From the NCBI RefSeq assembly GCF_000213575.1, contig NZ_GL892005.1:653995-717994 (forward strand): a DNA stretch of 64,000 nucleotides, written 5' to 3'. Both the position numbers and the translations under genes were made by a program. The notes beneath the pieces are model-generated. The model saw nothing but the letters and a program-made list of their open reading frames with translations, did no database searches and was not told the DNA's origin. Of this stretch, positions 17,652 through 26,672 are shown piece by piece (within the stretch, counting starts at the first letter, position 1; each line of letters begins with the position of its first letter). Origin of the DNA: Dysgonomonas mossii DSM 22836 (GTDB taxonomy: Bacteria > Bacteroidota > Bacteroidia > Bacteroidales > Dysgonomonadaceae).

Positions 17652-20600
17652 TCTTTTTCTTTTACAGTTACTTTTATTCCGGCTGTATGCGATACAAATT
17701 CAGGAGCATACATACATTGTATTGTTGTTATTCCATTAGCGTATTCTCCTGTACGGCTTACATATACAGGGTATTCAAATACATAAGTTCCCTTTGGCAT
17801 AACATCGAAGAAGAAATTAGTAGATGCATCTTTTGACGTTTGATAATACATCAATTCTTCATTCCATTTTATGCCCGAAATCGTTTGAATAGGTTCGAAG
17901 CAAGAAGCCCGCATGTCTTTCAGATGAACAAATTCCATATCCTTGTCTGTCCTTACTGTTAGGCGTACTACTACTTTGTCTCCGACAGCAAGCGGATTGT
18001 TCTCTGTAACTTGACTTAACGATTTACCTGTAGCTGTGTTGATCTCTTTAAATAACTGTTTCTCTACATTTAGGTCTCCTTTATGCGCTGTAATCTTATC
18101 CAAGTTTTCATAATATTGCCAGTATAAAGCTCCATAAGCCGGACGGGTATCTAATGTTGTCACCTCTATTTTACCCATTTCATTTTTTATCTCGGCTTTG
18201 TCCCATACTTTCTTGAAGTAGCCTGTTCCAGCCTCTTTCTTTTCGAGTTCTATTTTCTCATTCCCGATAGTGATAACAGGTGTTTCTTCACTTGCAAACC
18301 AATCAGACCCTGTGCTCAACAATGCAGTGATAGCATCTATAGAGGCATGTGTTGATTCCCATATTTGGGTTCGTTTCTGATTTATGAGCCATCGTTTCAG
18401 CATATCCATTTCTTCTTGCGATGAACCAACTTCTTGCAGCGCATCCATTAAGAATGTATGTACACTGATTGCAGATAGAGACATAAATACCTGATTACGA
18501 TTATTTGGCCAATACATACCTACTTTTTGATTTTTAACAGCGTATTCGCGTATTGATTTGATAATTTTGTTTGCAAGTTCTTTCTCTCCATTCCTTTTTA
18601 ATACAACCGAAAGGATAGACTTTTCGTACAAATCCAGTTTTTGCCAGTTTCTACTTGCAACATTCGTGTAGAACCTTTCGGCGGCACGTGTTGCCTGATC
18701 AATCGGTATATCTCGGTAGAATGAGCGGACATAGGCGTATTCTAACTGATTGGTCGACACAGACGTTGTTTTCTCCCAATTCTTATTATTCTTTTTCAGA
18801 TTTTCGAAGTCTTTCAATATTTGGCTATCAATAAATTTGAGAGCATTTATTTGCATTTCCTTCACATCCTCAGGATATTCTATCTGCCCAACTTGCTGTA
18901 GTTTAGCATAACCATACAAGATATACTGGGTAACAGAACGGCTGGGATACATCCCTTTGTACCACGACCATCCTCCACCGTTCGTGTTTTGTCGGTCTTG
19001 CAGTTTTTTTGTAGCTGCATCGGTCATCTGTTTTGTATTATTCAGATCAAATAATAAAGAAAGACGTTGCATCTGTTCGGCTTCGTTTTTGGCATCCAAC
19101 ACCCAAGGTGTTTCTTCTAACAGTACATTTTTCAGCTCTTCATCTTTCTGTAGTTTCGATACGAATGTCTGTTTATCTCCTCCTTGTTTTTTCCATGCTT
19201 CTATCATAGACCCAACTTTCGGATACTGACGGATGATAGAAGAGCCAAGCGTATTCACATAATAACTAGCAAACCAGTTTACTGCATTTTCACTGGTAGG
19301 ATTACTAAATGAAGGCAGTGCTTGTATAGCGTACCATGCAGGATTGGATGTATATTCGAGTGTCAGTCTATAGTTACTTGCTGTGGATGACGTATTATTG
19401 TATAATTTATCGAAAGTAAATGTATTCGTTCCTGCTTTTGTGACATCGATAGACATGCTTTCTGTCACCATCATACGGTTTGATAGTGCAGCCAAAACAT
19501 GTTGTTCTCCATCACTGAATGTTTCGTTTTGTGCTACAATGCGACAACCGATCAGTTCAATGCCATCGGGTACATCAAAAGTCCATTGGGCAGAGGTCGA
19601 TGCTCCTTTGTCTACAGAGAATGTTTGGGTTTGATTTGGAATTCTGAGGTCAATCGCTTTATCTGTAGCAGGATCGAAGAATTCTATTCTCACATTTCCC
19701 GAGATAGCATTTTCTGACAAATTGGATATCTTGGTAGAAATACTAGTCTTATCACCCTGACGAACAAAGCGAGGCATATTCGGTGTCACCATCAGTTCTT
19801 TTTGTGTTATTACAAATTGCTCCAATGTTCCTACTCTCGAATTCTTGTCATGCGCCAACGCTCTGAAACGCCATGTTGTATTGCTTTCGGGTACAGTGAA
19901 CGATATCAGGGTTTCGCCTTTTTCGTTTGTTCTTAATTGAGGATAGAAAAATGCGGTTTCATTGAAGTTTTGGCGGATTTGAGGTGTGGGAGCATTATTC
20001 TCTTCATTGACAGTTTCCTCTTGTCTAATGATGGAGTCTGCTGCGAAGTAGTCTTCTAAACTTTTTGATTGAGCTAGGCGTGGAGGTGCAGGCGTTGATT
20101 CTAATTTCACAACTTTATTTTCACTTAATTCAGCTATAGCCATCGCAAACACAGGGGTAGAACCTATACCGCTAGAGGTGATAATTCCGATACTTTGATT
20201 ACTTTTTTCATAAATATATTCCTCAAAAGATTGATTTATATATCCAAACCAATTTAGTTGGTCAAATCTTCTCGCTGGTGTTTTTTCTTCAGACGTATTT
20301 ATTTCGGCCACATATAACGAGCCTGCATAAAACCACTTAGATTGATCTACATTCCAATAGCGTGATAGATAGTCGAACGAAATAGGATATATTGCTTCTT
20401 TTCCGATGTATGGGCGATTGAAGCTCCAAGCCATATACGGATATAGCTTATCCATTGATACATCGTACATAGATGCCAAGACTTCGGCTATAGAAGGGGT
20501 ATTGGTTGTATCTTTTACACTGATTGTCCATGTCTCTGCCTGTCCTGGACGTAGTTTATCGCGAAAGACCTCAAGCTTAAGATTTAACTTCGTGTCAGTT

Positions 20601-23600
20601 TTTTCGGTTTCTTTTGCTAGTAGTATATTTTGGTTGTATAGCTTTCCATCTTTTACAAAAGTAAATGACATGTATACTTCGTCTTCATATTCAGCCTTAT
20701 AAGGAACAGTAAACAATTGATTCGCCTCACTCATTTTTATGAAGCGACGTTCAAATACTTTTTTATTGTTATTTAGTTGGTACAATACATATATATCTTT
20801 ATCTGATACTCCGAATATAATCTCAGCCGGCTTGTTGGGACTAAGAGATGTATTCTTTTTTACAAGCCATTCATTTGTCTTTATCGGCGGTTTTTTGTCG
20901 CTAAAGCTGTATAAAATAAAATTAGCCTTTTCTTCTATTTCATTATTCTTACTATCAAGGGCTTTTACTTTTAGTTGATATTTACCTGAAGGCTGACTTT
21001 GTAAAAAAGACTTTAATTTAGCTTGTTCTCCTGTTTCAAATCTGCCGTCAAATATTTTCTTATTGATAGAATCTTTTTCCGATAAACTATAAAGAATATA
21101 AGTTCCGGATGTCTTAATGTCTTCCCCTTGTAAATTTTTTGCACCTATATTTATTTTATCATTTCCCGATTTTTCTATCTGGCTAGGTATATCTATGTTG
21201 ATAGCTATCGAGATATTACCAACGTTAATGGAGTATTGGTTCGACTGAGTCTCTCCATTTACATCCGTCACTGTTGCTGTAACTTCAAATGTGTAATTCT
21301 GTTGATTGAAAGGTGTATAGCGTTTTTCATCTGAAGGCTGTGGAGTAAATACAACTTCGAATGAACCATCATCATTTGTTTTTACTACACCATCAGCAAA
21401 AGGAGCTTTGTAGCCTCTTCCCCAGCGCCAGATATCCAACTGTTTGCGGGTTATAGTGTAGTTTACATCCGTTTGTTGGAGATTTACACCCGAATAATTT
21501 TTTGCATAGCCTTTCAGCTTAATTTCTTCTCCGAAAGCATACGTTTCTTTTAATTTATCGAATGTGATTTCAAAGGTAGGTCGTTTGTACTCTTCTACAT
21601 TGAAATAATTAGTTCCTGCTCCGCCGCCGGTTGCCATTATGCTATATTGACCTAATAATCCGGATTGCGGTAATATAAATTCTCCTGATGCAGAACCGAA
21701 TTCATTTGTGATGATCTCTTTTTCTGAAACCGTTTCATCATTCACATCCAATAACTCTATTGTACAAGTCTGATTCGCTAATACTTTGGATTCTTTATCG
21801 ATCACGATGGCTTTGAAGTAAACAGTTTGCCCGGGACGATATATGGTCCTGTCGGTAAATATATTAATCGTATTCTCTTGGGTGCTGTAAGGAACAGTAC
21901 GTTCCCATCTGTATGAGTTTGAATTCAAATTCTCTGCTTGCAAGCACGAGTCTGCACCAAGCTCTACTTTGTATTTAGCGACAGAGTATAGATCTTTGAC
22001 ATCGCGCGAATCTATGAATGTTGCAATACCTATTTCATTTGTTTTTAATGTAGCTAGCAATATTTTTTTATCATCCTTTTTTCTGACTATAGAATGTATT
22101 TTTACTGCAGCATCTTTTATAGGCTTGCCCGAATTTCGGTCAACTACAAATATTTCGTATTCATTCTTTGCGCTATTGCGAGAGAATGTCATTAGAGAAG
22201 AAACAATAAATTTGAATTGGTTGTCATCCCAATGATTGTAAAGAAGATATTCACTTTCATCTTTTAGTGTTTCTTTGTTAAGTTCTTCAATAGATTGAGT
22301 TGTGAATGTGTACTCGCCGGGTTGAAGTTTTCCTATATTCAAATCTAATGTATCAGCGTTGTATGTTGTTTTAGATGTCAGATTCGGAGAATATTCTTTT
22401 ATTAAGGAATATTTTCCATTTAATTTCCTCAATAGTTTGAATGGTGCAATGCTATCTGTTTTTACATTTTTATATTCTACTTTTAGTAGGATTTCCTCAT
22501 TCGGATATTGCAGATTTTTACCATTGACTAGAAGGATTGGAGATTCAAGAATGTTCAATTGTTGTTGCAAAATTCTGGCTCCATACGATTTAGGATATTT
22601 ATCTAGCCCTTTTTTCAACCAAGCATATATGGTTTCATTTCTTTTAGCGATGTTTATATCATCCGTTCCGTAATTATAAGCATCAACTATTTTAGCTATT
22701 ATTTCGGAACAGTTTTCGTTTGACTCATATTTTTTCTCAAGCTTCAAATATGTATCCAATACGTCTTTTGGCGTAAATGAATTCGACTTGTTTTGAGTAA
22801 AAGATATCTTACCAATCTCCATTGATATGATTGTTGCAGTCATATTTCTATCCAATAGATCTTTCATGTATTGCTGATAATATGTATATGCAAGCATTCT
22901 ATTACCGGGACTTGACTTCATATTGAGCTTAACGAACTCATCAGTTGGGAGGATTAGTTGTTTGATGTCTAAACCTATAAGGGTAGGGTCAAATTCACTG
23001 TTATCAATATTTTGTATACCCTCTGCTATCTCTATCGCTCTTTTCATCAAGAAGTCATAGAGTGTCGGGAATCTTTCAGTATCCTTCCCAAGATTTATTA
23101 TATCATCGTATTCTTTTGTTGTATACTTTTTTAGCGTTGTAATATTTACAACTGAAAGTTTAAGATGATCCGCAATTTTATTAACAAATATATTTCCTGT
23201 CCATTCTTTGATGTCATTCGGAATTATATCAGAAAGGTTGGTACGTCGATTTATCTCCCAGCTGTTTGAACTGTAGTAGTCTAGATAAGCTTCGGCAAGC
23301 ATAGAGTTCAATAGTGCTTTTTCTGTAACATCATTCGACTGGCTTAGGAGGTTTTGGAGGTCATTTAATATACCTTCATTATCACTAAAATCGATTTCTT
23401 TTTTGAACCTATTCTTATATATAAGTGCCTTTATTACTTGTGTGTTGTTCTTTTCGGCGATTGCCATCTTAAGCACATCATCTACCGACTGTAATGCAGA
23501 TTGGGGTAAGTCTTCAGATGCAAGTTGCTCTATGTTTTTCCATTCATTTTCATATTTATTGTTAGAAGTTTGTGATTTCATAATGATACTTAATGAAAAG

Positions 23601-23632
23601 AATAAAAGAATAAAGAATAAATGCTTTTTCAT
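17648..23632 (-). CDS. Alpha-2-macroglobulin family protein without thioester motif
   Basis: A 1994-residue secreted giant. The ATG at 23632 is chosen because it begins a proper signal peptide (MKKHLFFILLFFSLSI). Helical repeats fill residues about 20-370. An MG2-type macroglobulin domain lies near 590-690 (FTDRTIYRPGQTVYFKAI), the A2M bait-adjacent domain near 1230 (TLISFTVPESNTTWRFRALA), and the terpenoid-cyclase-like thioester domain at about 1440-1810. The CxEQ thioester is absent: no such cysteine occurs before RLSLLFDLNN, where it would be expected. Bacterial family members act as envelope protease traps or scaffolds. Coupled to an L,D-transpeptidase rather than the more familiar penicillin-binding protein partner. 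Confidence 0.88.
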   Translation of the reverse strand: MKKHLFFILLFFSLSIIMKSQTSNNKYENEWKNIEQLASEDLPQSALQSVDDVLKMAIAEKNNTQVIKALIYKNRFKKEIDFSDNEGILNDLQNLLSQSNDVTEKALLNSMLAEAYLDYYSSNSWEINRRTNLSDIIPNDIKEWTGNIFVNKIADHLKLSVVNITTLKKYTTKEYDDIINLGKDTERFPTLYDFLMKRAIEIAEGIQNIDNSEFDPTLIGLDIKQLILPTDEFVKLNMKSSPGNRMLAYTYYQQYMKDLLDRNMTATIISMEIGKISFTQNKSNSFTPKDVLDTYLKLEKKYESNENCSEIIAKIVDAYNYGTDDINIAKRNETIYAWLKKGLDKYPKSYGARILQQQLNILESPILLVNGKNLQYPNEEILLKVEYKNVKTDSIAPFKLLRKLNGKYSLIKEYSPNLTSKTTYNADTLDLNIGKLQPGEYTFTTQSIEELNKETLKDESEYLLYNHWDDNQFKFIVSSLMTFSRNSAKNEYEIFVVDRNSGKPIKDAAVKIHSIVRKKDDKKILLATLKTNEIGIATFIDSRDVKDLYSVAKYKVELGADSCLQAENLNSNSYRWERTVPYSTQENTINIFTDRTIYRPGQTVYFKAIVIDKESKVLANQTCTIELLDVNDETVSEKEIITNEFGSASGEFILPQSGLLGQYSIMATGGGAGTNYFNVEEYKRPTFEITFDKLKETYAFGEEIKLKGYAKNYSGVNLQQTDVNYTITRKQLDIWRWGRGYKAPFADGVVKTNDDGSFEVVFTPQPSDEKRYTPFNQQNYTFEVTATVTDVNGETQSNQYSINVGNISIAINIDIPSQIEKSGNDKINIGAKNLQGEDIKTSGTYILYSLSEKDSINKKIFDGRFETGEQAKLKSFLQSQPSGKYQLKVKALDSKNNEIEEKANFILYSFSDKKPPIKTNEWLVKKNTSLSPNKPAEIIFGVSDKDIYVLYQLNNNKKVFERRFIKMSEANQLFTVPYKAEYEDEVYMSFTFVKDGKLYNQNILLAKETEKTDTKLNLKLEVFRDKLRPGQAETWTISVKDTTNTPSIAEVLASMYDVSMDKLYPYMAWSFNRPYIGKEAIYPISFDYLSRYWNVDQSKWFYAGSLYVAEINTSEEKTPARRFDQLNWFGYINQSFEEYIYEKSNQSIGIITSSGIGSTPVFAMAIAELSENKVVKLESTPAPPRLAQSKSLEDYFAADSIIRQEETVNEENNAPTPQIRQNFNETAFFYPQLRTNEKGETLISFTVPESNTTWRFRALAHDKNSRVGTLEQFVITQKELMVTPNMPRFVRQGDKTSISTKISNLSENAISGNVRIEFFDPATDKAIDLRIPNQTQTFSVDKGASTSAQWTFDVPDGIELIGCRIVAQNETFSDGEQHVLAALSNRMMVTESMSIDVTKAGTNTFTFDKLYNNTSSTASNYRLTLEYTSNPAWYAIQALPSFSNPTSENAVNWFASYYVNTLGSSIIRQYPKVGSMIEAWKKQGGDKQTFVSKLQKDEELKNVLLEETPWVLDAKNEAEQMQRLSLLFDLNNTKQMTDAATKKLQDRQNTNGGGWSWYKGMYPSRSVTQYILYGYAKLQQVGQIEYPEDVKEMQINALKFIDSQILKDFENLKKNNKNWEKTTSVSTNQLEYAYVRSFYRDIPIDQATRAAERFYTNVASRNWQKLDLYEKSILSVVLKRNGEKELANKIIKSIREYAVKNQKVGMYWPNNRNQVFMSLSAISVHTFLMDALQEVGSSQEEMDMLKRWLINQKRTQIWESTHASIDAITALLSTGSDWFASEETPVITIGNEKIELEKKEAGTGYFKKVWDKAEIKNEMGKIEVTTLDTRPAYGALYWQYYENLDKITAHKGDLNVEKQLFKEINTATGKSLSQVTENNPLAVGDKVVVRLTVRTDKDMEFVHLKDMRASCFEPIQTISGIKWNEELMYYQTSKDASTNFFFDVMPKGTYVFEYPVYVSRTGEYANGITTIQCMYAPEFVSHTAGIKVTVKEKE

Positions 23633-23722
23633 ATTATTATGTTTTGTATTTCTTATTAATATATTATAGATGAAAAGGAGGTGCCAAAAGCACAATCAAA
23701 AAAGTTAAATATCTATAATGTG

Positions 23723-24079
23723 TTATTTTGTTAGATACATTCCTAACCAAACGGCAGATATTCCGATAACACAACTTGCCAATACATAAACAAATGCCAA
23801 TATTGATTGGTTGTTGTTTGCGAATGTTAAAGTTTCGCTAGCGAAAGTAGAAAATGTGGTAAAACCTCCGCAAAATCCTGTAATGAGTAGCATTCGTAAA
23901 TTGTTGGAGGGAACCAGATTTGCAAATAAGCCTATACAAAAGCATCCGAGAATATTGATAAGAAATGTAGCTAATGGAAAAGGAAATGGCTCAATCCTTA
24001 CGATAAAAGCAGATGTAAGAAATCTCAATATACTTCCTACAGCCCCACCAAGTCCTACTAATAATATTTGCTTAATCAT
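23723..24079 (-). CDS. crcB: Fluoride ion channel CrcB/Fluc
   Basis: A 118-residue four-helix membrane protein that exports toxic fluoride. It shows the family start VGLGGAVGSILRF, the pore Asn in FLINILGCF (Asn42), and the GFCGGFTTFSTF signature at about 68-79. It works as a dual-topology dimer. It lies 90 bases before the alpha-2-macroglobulin start on the same strand. I looked for a fluoride riboswitch upstream and did not find the consensus. Confidence 0.95.
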   Translation of the reverse strand: MIKQILLVGLGGAVGSILRFLTSAFIVRIEPFPFPLATFLINILGCFCIGLFANLVPSNNLRMLLITGFCGGFTTFSTFASETLTFANNNQSILAFVYVLASCVIGISAVWLGMYLTK

Positions 24080-24391
24080 TTTCCAAAATTAATTCAATAT
24101 TTTCTAACTTTTTACTTTTAGAGGTGATAAATGGAAGTACCTAATAATCCCTCTTTATTTCTTCAATATTAGCACCTTCTACTGCCGAAAGGCTTGTGGC
24201 TTAATCTAAGGCGTGAAAGTTTTTTAATAATGCGATTATATAGGGATGTCGTTCTATGATATTTACTAAAAGTCGGATTTAAGTTAAAGTAGTGATTTTA
24301 ATAAAAAAACAATGAGATATGTGCCGTTACAAGAAGCAATGAATTATATTTGCTACTTGAATTTAATATTTTTAATAAATTAGGTTAATCG
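24080..24391. other. Divergent promoter region between crcB and the DUF3943 gene
   Basis: 312 bases without a gene. TATATTTG at 24345-24352 is a good plus-strand -7 element, 40 bases before the DUF3943 start. On the minus side CAAAATTA (24084-24091) matches a -7 pattern but lies too close to the crcB ATG to be convincing. A G/C-richer stretch at 24170-24215 could fold weakly, without resemblance to a known riboswitch. Confidence 0.4.
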
Positions 24392-25870
24392 ATGCAAAAT
24401 AAGTTGCTCTTATTCTTTACATTTTTATTAATCTCATTTTACGCTCAAGCTCAGTTTGCTATTCGTTATCAGGTGGCTCCACCCAAGCCGGCTGATTCGA
24501 TTGACATAGCTTTTTATTCTAAGAAAAAATTCTGGGAAGCGGCAACTCAGACTTTTGGTTTGAATATGGCTATTTGGGGATTTGATCGGTTTGTAATGAA
24601 GGAAGACTTTGCATATATAAATATGCATACCATAAAGAAAAATTTAAAGGGTGGTTTTGTTTGGGATAATGATCAGATGGGAACAAATATGTTTCTTCAT
24701 CCTTATCACGGTAATCTATATTACAACTCCGCTCGTTCCAGAGGATTTAATTATTGGGAGTCGGGGCTTTTTGCTCTCGGTGGTAGTGCCATGTGGGAAT
24801 TGTTTATGGAGAATGAGTATCCGTCAATAAATGATATAATCGCAACACCCATTGGGGGACTATCGCTCGGAGAGGTGCTTTATCGAACGTCCGATCTGGT
24901 GTTGGACGATCGCCGTGAAGGAAGTCATCGTTTTGGGCGTGAATTAGCTGCCTTTGTAATAGCTCCAACCAGAGGACTGACAAGAATCCTGAACGGAGAT
25001 GCTTGGCGTAGACGTTCTACTACAGGCAAGCAGTTTGGAGTGCCCGATGTGAGTGTAGAGGTATCTGCCGGAGTAAGAGTTTTAGAACTGAAAGGTGAGA
25101 TACTAGACAAGGGTGTAGGGGCTGCAATGGATGTAAACATCGAATATGGCGATCGATTTTCAGATGAGAATGAAAAACCCTATGATTATTTCACATTTAA
25201 GAGCAATCTCAATATACACAGTTCGCAGCCAATGCTTAGCCAATTAAATATTATTGGCCGACTGTATGTCACAGAATTGGTAGATACAAAAAATGATTTT
25301 CTAAGTTTAGGATTCTATCAACATTTCGATTATTATGATTCAGATACAATATCAGATGTTTCGGGTAAAATTCCATACAAGTTTTGTACTCCTGCATCAT
25401 TCGGAGCAGGGTTCATCTATCAAAGCAAACGTTTACAGAATGTAGGGTTTAATGCGTTTATGCATACAAATCTGGTGTTGCTAGGTGGAGCTCTTAGTGA
25501 TCATTATGTGGTAGATATGCGTAATTATAATCTGGCCAGTGGCTTCAGTACAAAGTTAGGTTTTAATCTGACGTACAAGGATTGGATCAGCATATCGGGT
25601 AATTATGAGGTCTATCGTATGTTTACTTGGAAGGGGTATCCCAAAGATATAGATTGGGATAATATTGATGTGCATGAGTTTAATTATCAAGGGGATCGGT
25701 CGCAAGCAATTCTACATGCAATCAGCCTTCGTACAGATATAAAATTAAGAAGCCATTTATTCTTAACGGGTATATATTACAACTATATGCGCGACACAAA
25801 TTATAGATATTTTGATGATGTATTTTCTAAAACATCAGAAGGACGATTAATGCTAACATATAAATTTTAA
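24392..25870 (+). CDS. DUF3943 domain outer-membrane-associated protein
   Basis: A 492-residue exported protein with signal peptide ending SFYAQAQ. The DUF3943 core is recognisable at about residues 85-170: WDNDQMGTNMFLHPYHG, then SARSRGFNYWESG, then NEYPSINDIIATPIGG. The rest is a series of amphipathic strands with aromatic ends closing on LTYKF, as expected for a beta barrel whose last residue is aromatic. Function unknown; location probably the outer membrane. A GNAT gene begins 4 bases after its stop, so the two are co-translated. Confidence 0.85.
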   Translation: MQNKLLLFFTFLLISFYAQAQFAIRYQVAPPKPADSIDIAFYSKKKFWEAATQTFGLNMAIWGFDRFVMKEDFAYINMHTIKKNLKGGFVWDNDQMGTNMFLHPYHGNLYYNSARSRGFNYWESGLFALGGSAMWELFMENEYPSINDIIATPIGGLSLGEVLYRTSDLVLDDRREGSHRFGRELAAFVIAPTRGLTRILNGDAWRRRSTTGKQFGVPDVSVEVSAGVRVLELKGEILDKGVGAAMDVNIEYGDRFSDENEKPYDYFTFKSNLNIHSSQPMLSQLNIIGRLYVTELVDTKNDFLSLGFYQHFDYYDSDTISDVSGKIPYKFCTPASFGAGFIYQSKRLQNVGFNAFMHTNLVLLGGALSDHYVVDMRNYNLASGFSTKLGFNLTYKDWISISGNYEVYRMFTWKGYPKDIDWDNIDVHEFNYQGDRSQAILHAISLRTDIKLRSHLFLTGIYYNYMRDTNYRYFDDVFSKTSEGRLMLTYKF

Positions 25871-25874
25871 TAAA

Positions 25875-26294
25875 ATGATTATTTCCGAAGCCCCATATGA
25901 AGATGTTCTGGTCGTGCGCAGACAGGTGATGTATCCGGATAGAGATATTGATTTCGTAAAATTGCCTGACGATGACCGAGGTTTGCATATTGGTGTATAC
26001 GAGAATGATGATTTGGTGTCTGTTATGTCTATATTTCTACATGGTAGAGACGTTCAATTCCGGAAATTAGCAACTCTCGGCGAAATGCAAGGTAAAGGAT
26101 ATGCTACAGCACTTATGGAATGGCTTATATCTTATGCAAACGATCTGAAACTGGATCGTCTTTGGTGCAATGCTCGTACCGAAGCAACTGATTTTTATAA
26201 AAAATTTGGTTATAGTGTAACAGATCAAATCTTCTCTAAAAATGGATATGATTATATTGTAATGGAGAGGAAATTTAATCATGAATTCGGTTGA
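25875..26294 (+). CDS. GNAT family N-acetyltransferase
   Basis: A 139-residue GCN5-type acetyltransferase that would transfer acetyl from acetyl-CoA. The acetyl-CoA pyrophosphate loop is seen in LGEMQGKGYATALMEWL (Q-x-x-G-x-G/A pattern), preceded by the QFRKLATL strand and followed by LWCNARTEATDFYKKFGY, the usual motif B. No signal peptide. It follows the DUF3943 gene by 4 bases, but no functional link is evident. Acceptor substrate unknown. Confidence 0.88.
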   Translation: MIISEAPYEDVLVVRRQVMYPDRDIDFVKLPDDDRGLHIGVYENDDLVSVMSIFLHGRDVQFRKLATLGEMQGKGYATALMEWLISYANDLKLDRLWCNARTEATDFYKKFGYSVTDQIFSKNGYDYIVMERKFNHEFG

Positions 26295-26502
26295 AGAGGC
26301 TTTTTCTAAATTCAATTTTTCTTTCATTACCCTTTGCCCTCTCTAACTCTAAGTCTCGGTTTAGCTAACAATTAGTTTCGAGCGAAGGAGTCTTTTTTAT
26401 GTCTGAAATAAGGCTAGGTTAAGAAATAACTTAAGGATAACTATTTTTAACACAATGGGGAGCAACATCGGTTTGTTTCTTCGCATCTTTAGTATATATA
26501 AT

Positions 26503-26533
26503 GTTGAATTGAAAAATAAAAGTCGTACATTTG
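26503..26533 (+). promoter_or_regulatory. Promoter of the Trp/Gly/Ser-rich protein gene
   Basis: GTTG (26503-26506), then 19 bases, then TACATTTG (26526-26533) fits the Bacteroidota -33/-7 pattern. The start site would be near 26540, giving a leader of about 130 bases. The rest of the 378-base gap 26295-26672 shows no gene. Confidence 0.6.
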
Positions 26534-26536
26534 TTT

Positions 26537-26625
26537 TATATACCATAAGATCTTACTGTAAGTTTTAAACCTTTTGACGATTGTTTAGTCTAAGGTATAT
26601 ACACGAAAGTATATTGTACAGTAAG
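26537..26625 (+). promoter_or_regulatory. Structured 5' leader with two competing stems
   Basis: TATATACC (26537-26544) can pair with GGTATATA (26594-26601), and CTTACTGTA (26552-26560) with TACAGTAAG (26617-26625). The two pairings cross, so they form a pseudoknot or exclude each other. A small hairpin ATATAC/GTATAT (26597-26602 with 26609-26614) competes with the first. No known riboswitch class is recognised. Confidence 0.4.
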
Positions 26626-26672
26626 TGAATACAAAACTAAATTAGTAAATAATAATTATAGGAGAGCAGATT

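Noticed and set aside
24080-24330. Possible fluoride riboswitch upstream of crcB
   Set aside because: The conserved blocks of the fluoride motif were not found on the minus strand; only a weak fold around 24170-24215 is visible.
26376-26382. TTTCGAG as a further glp operator
   Set aside because: Single, off-consensus and far from any promoter; expected by chance.
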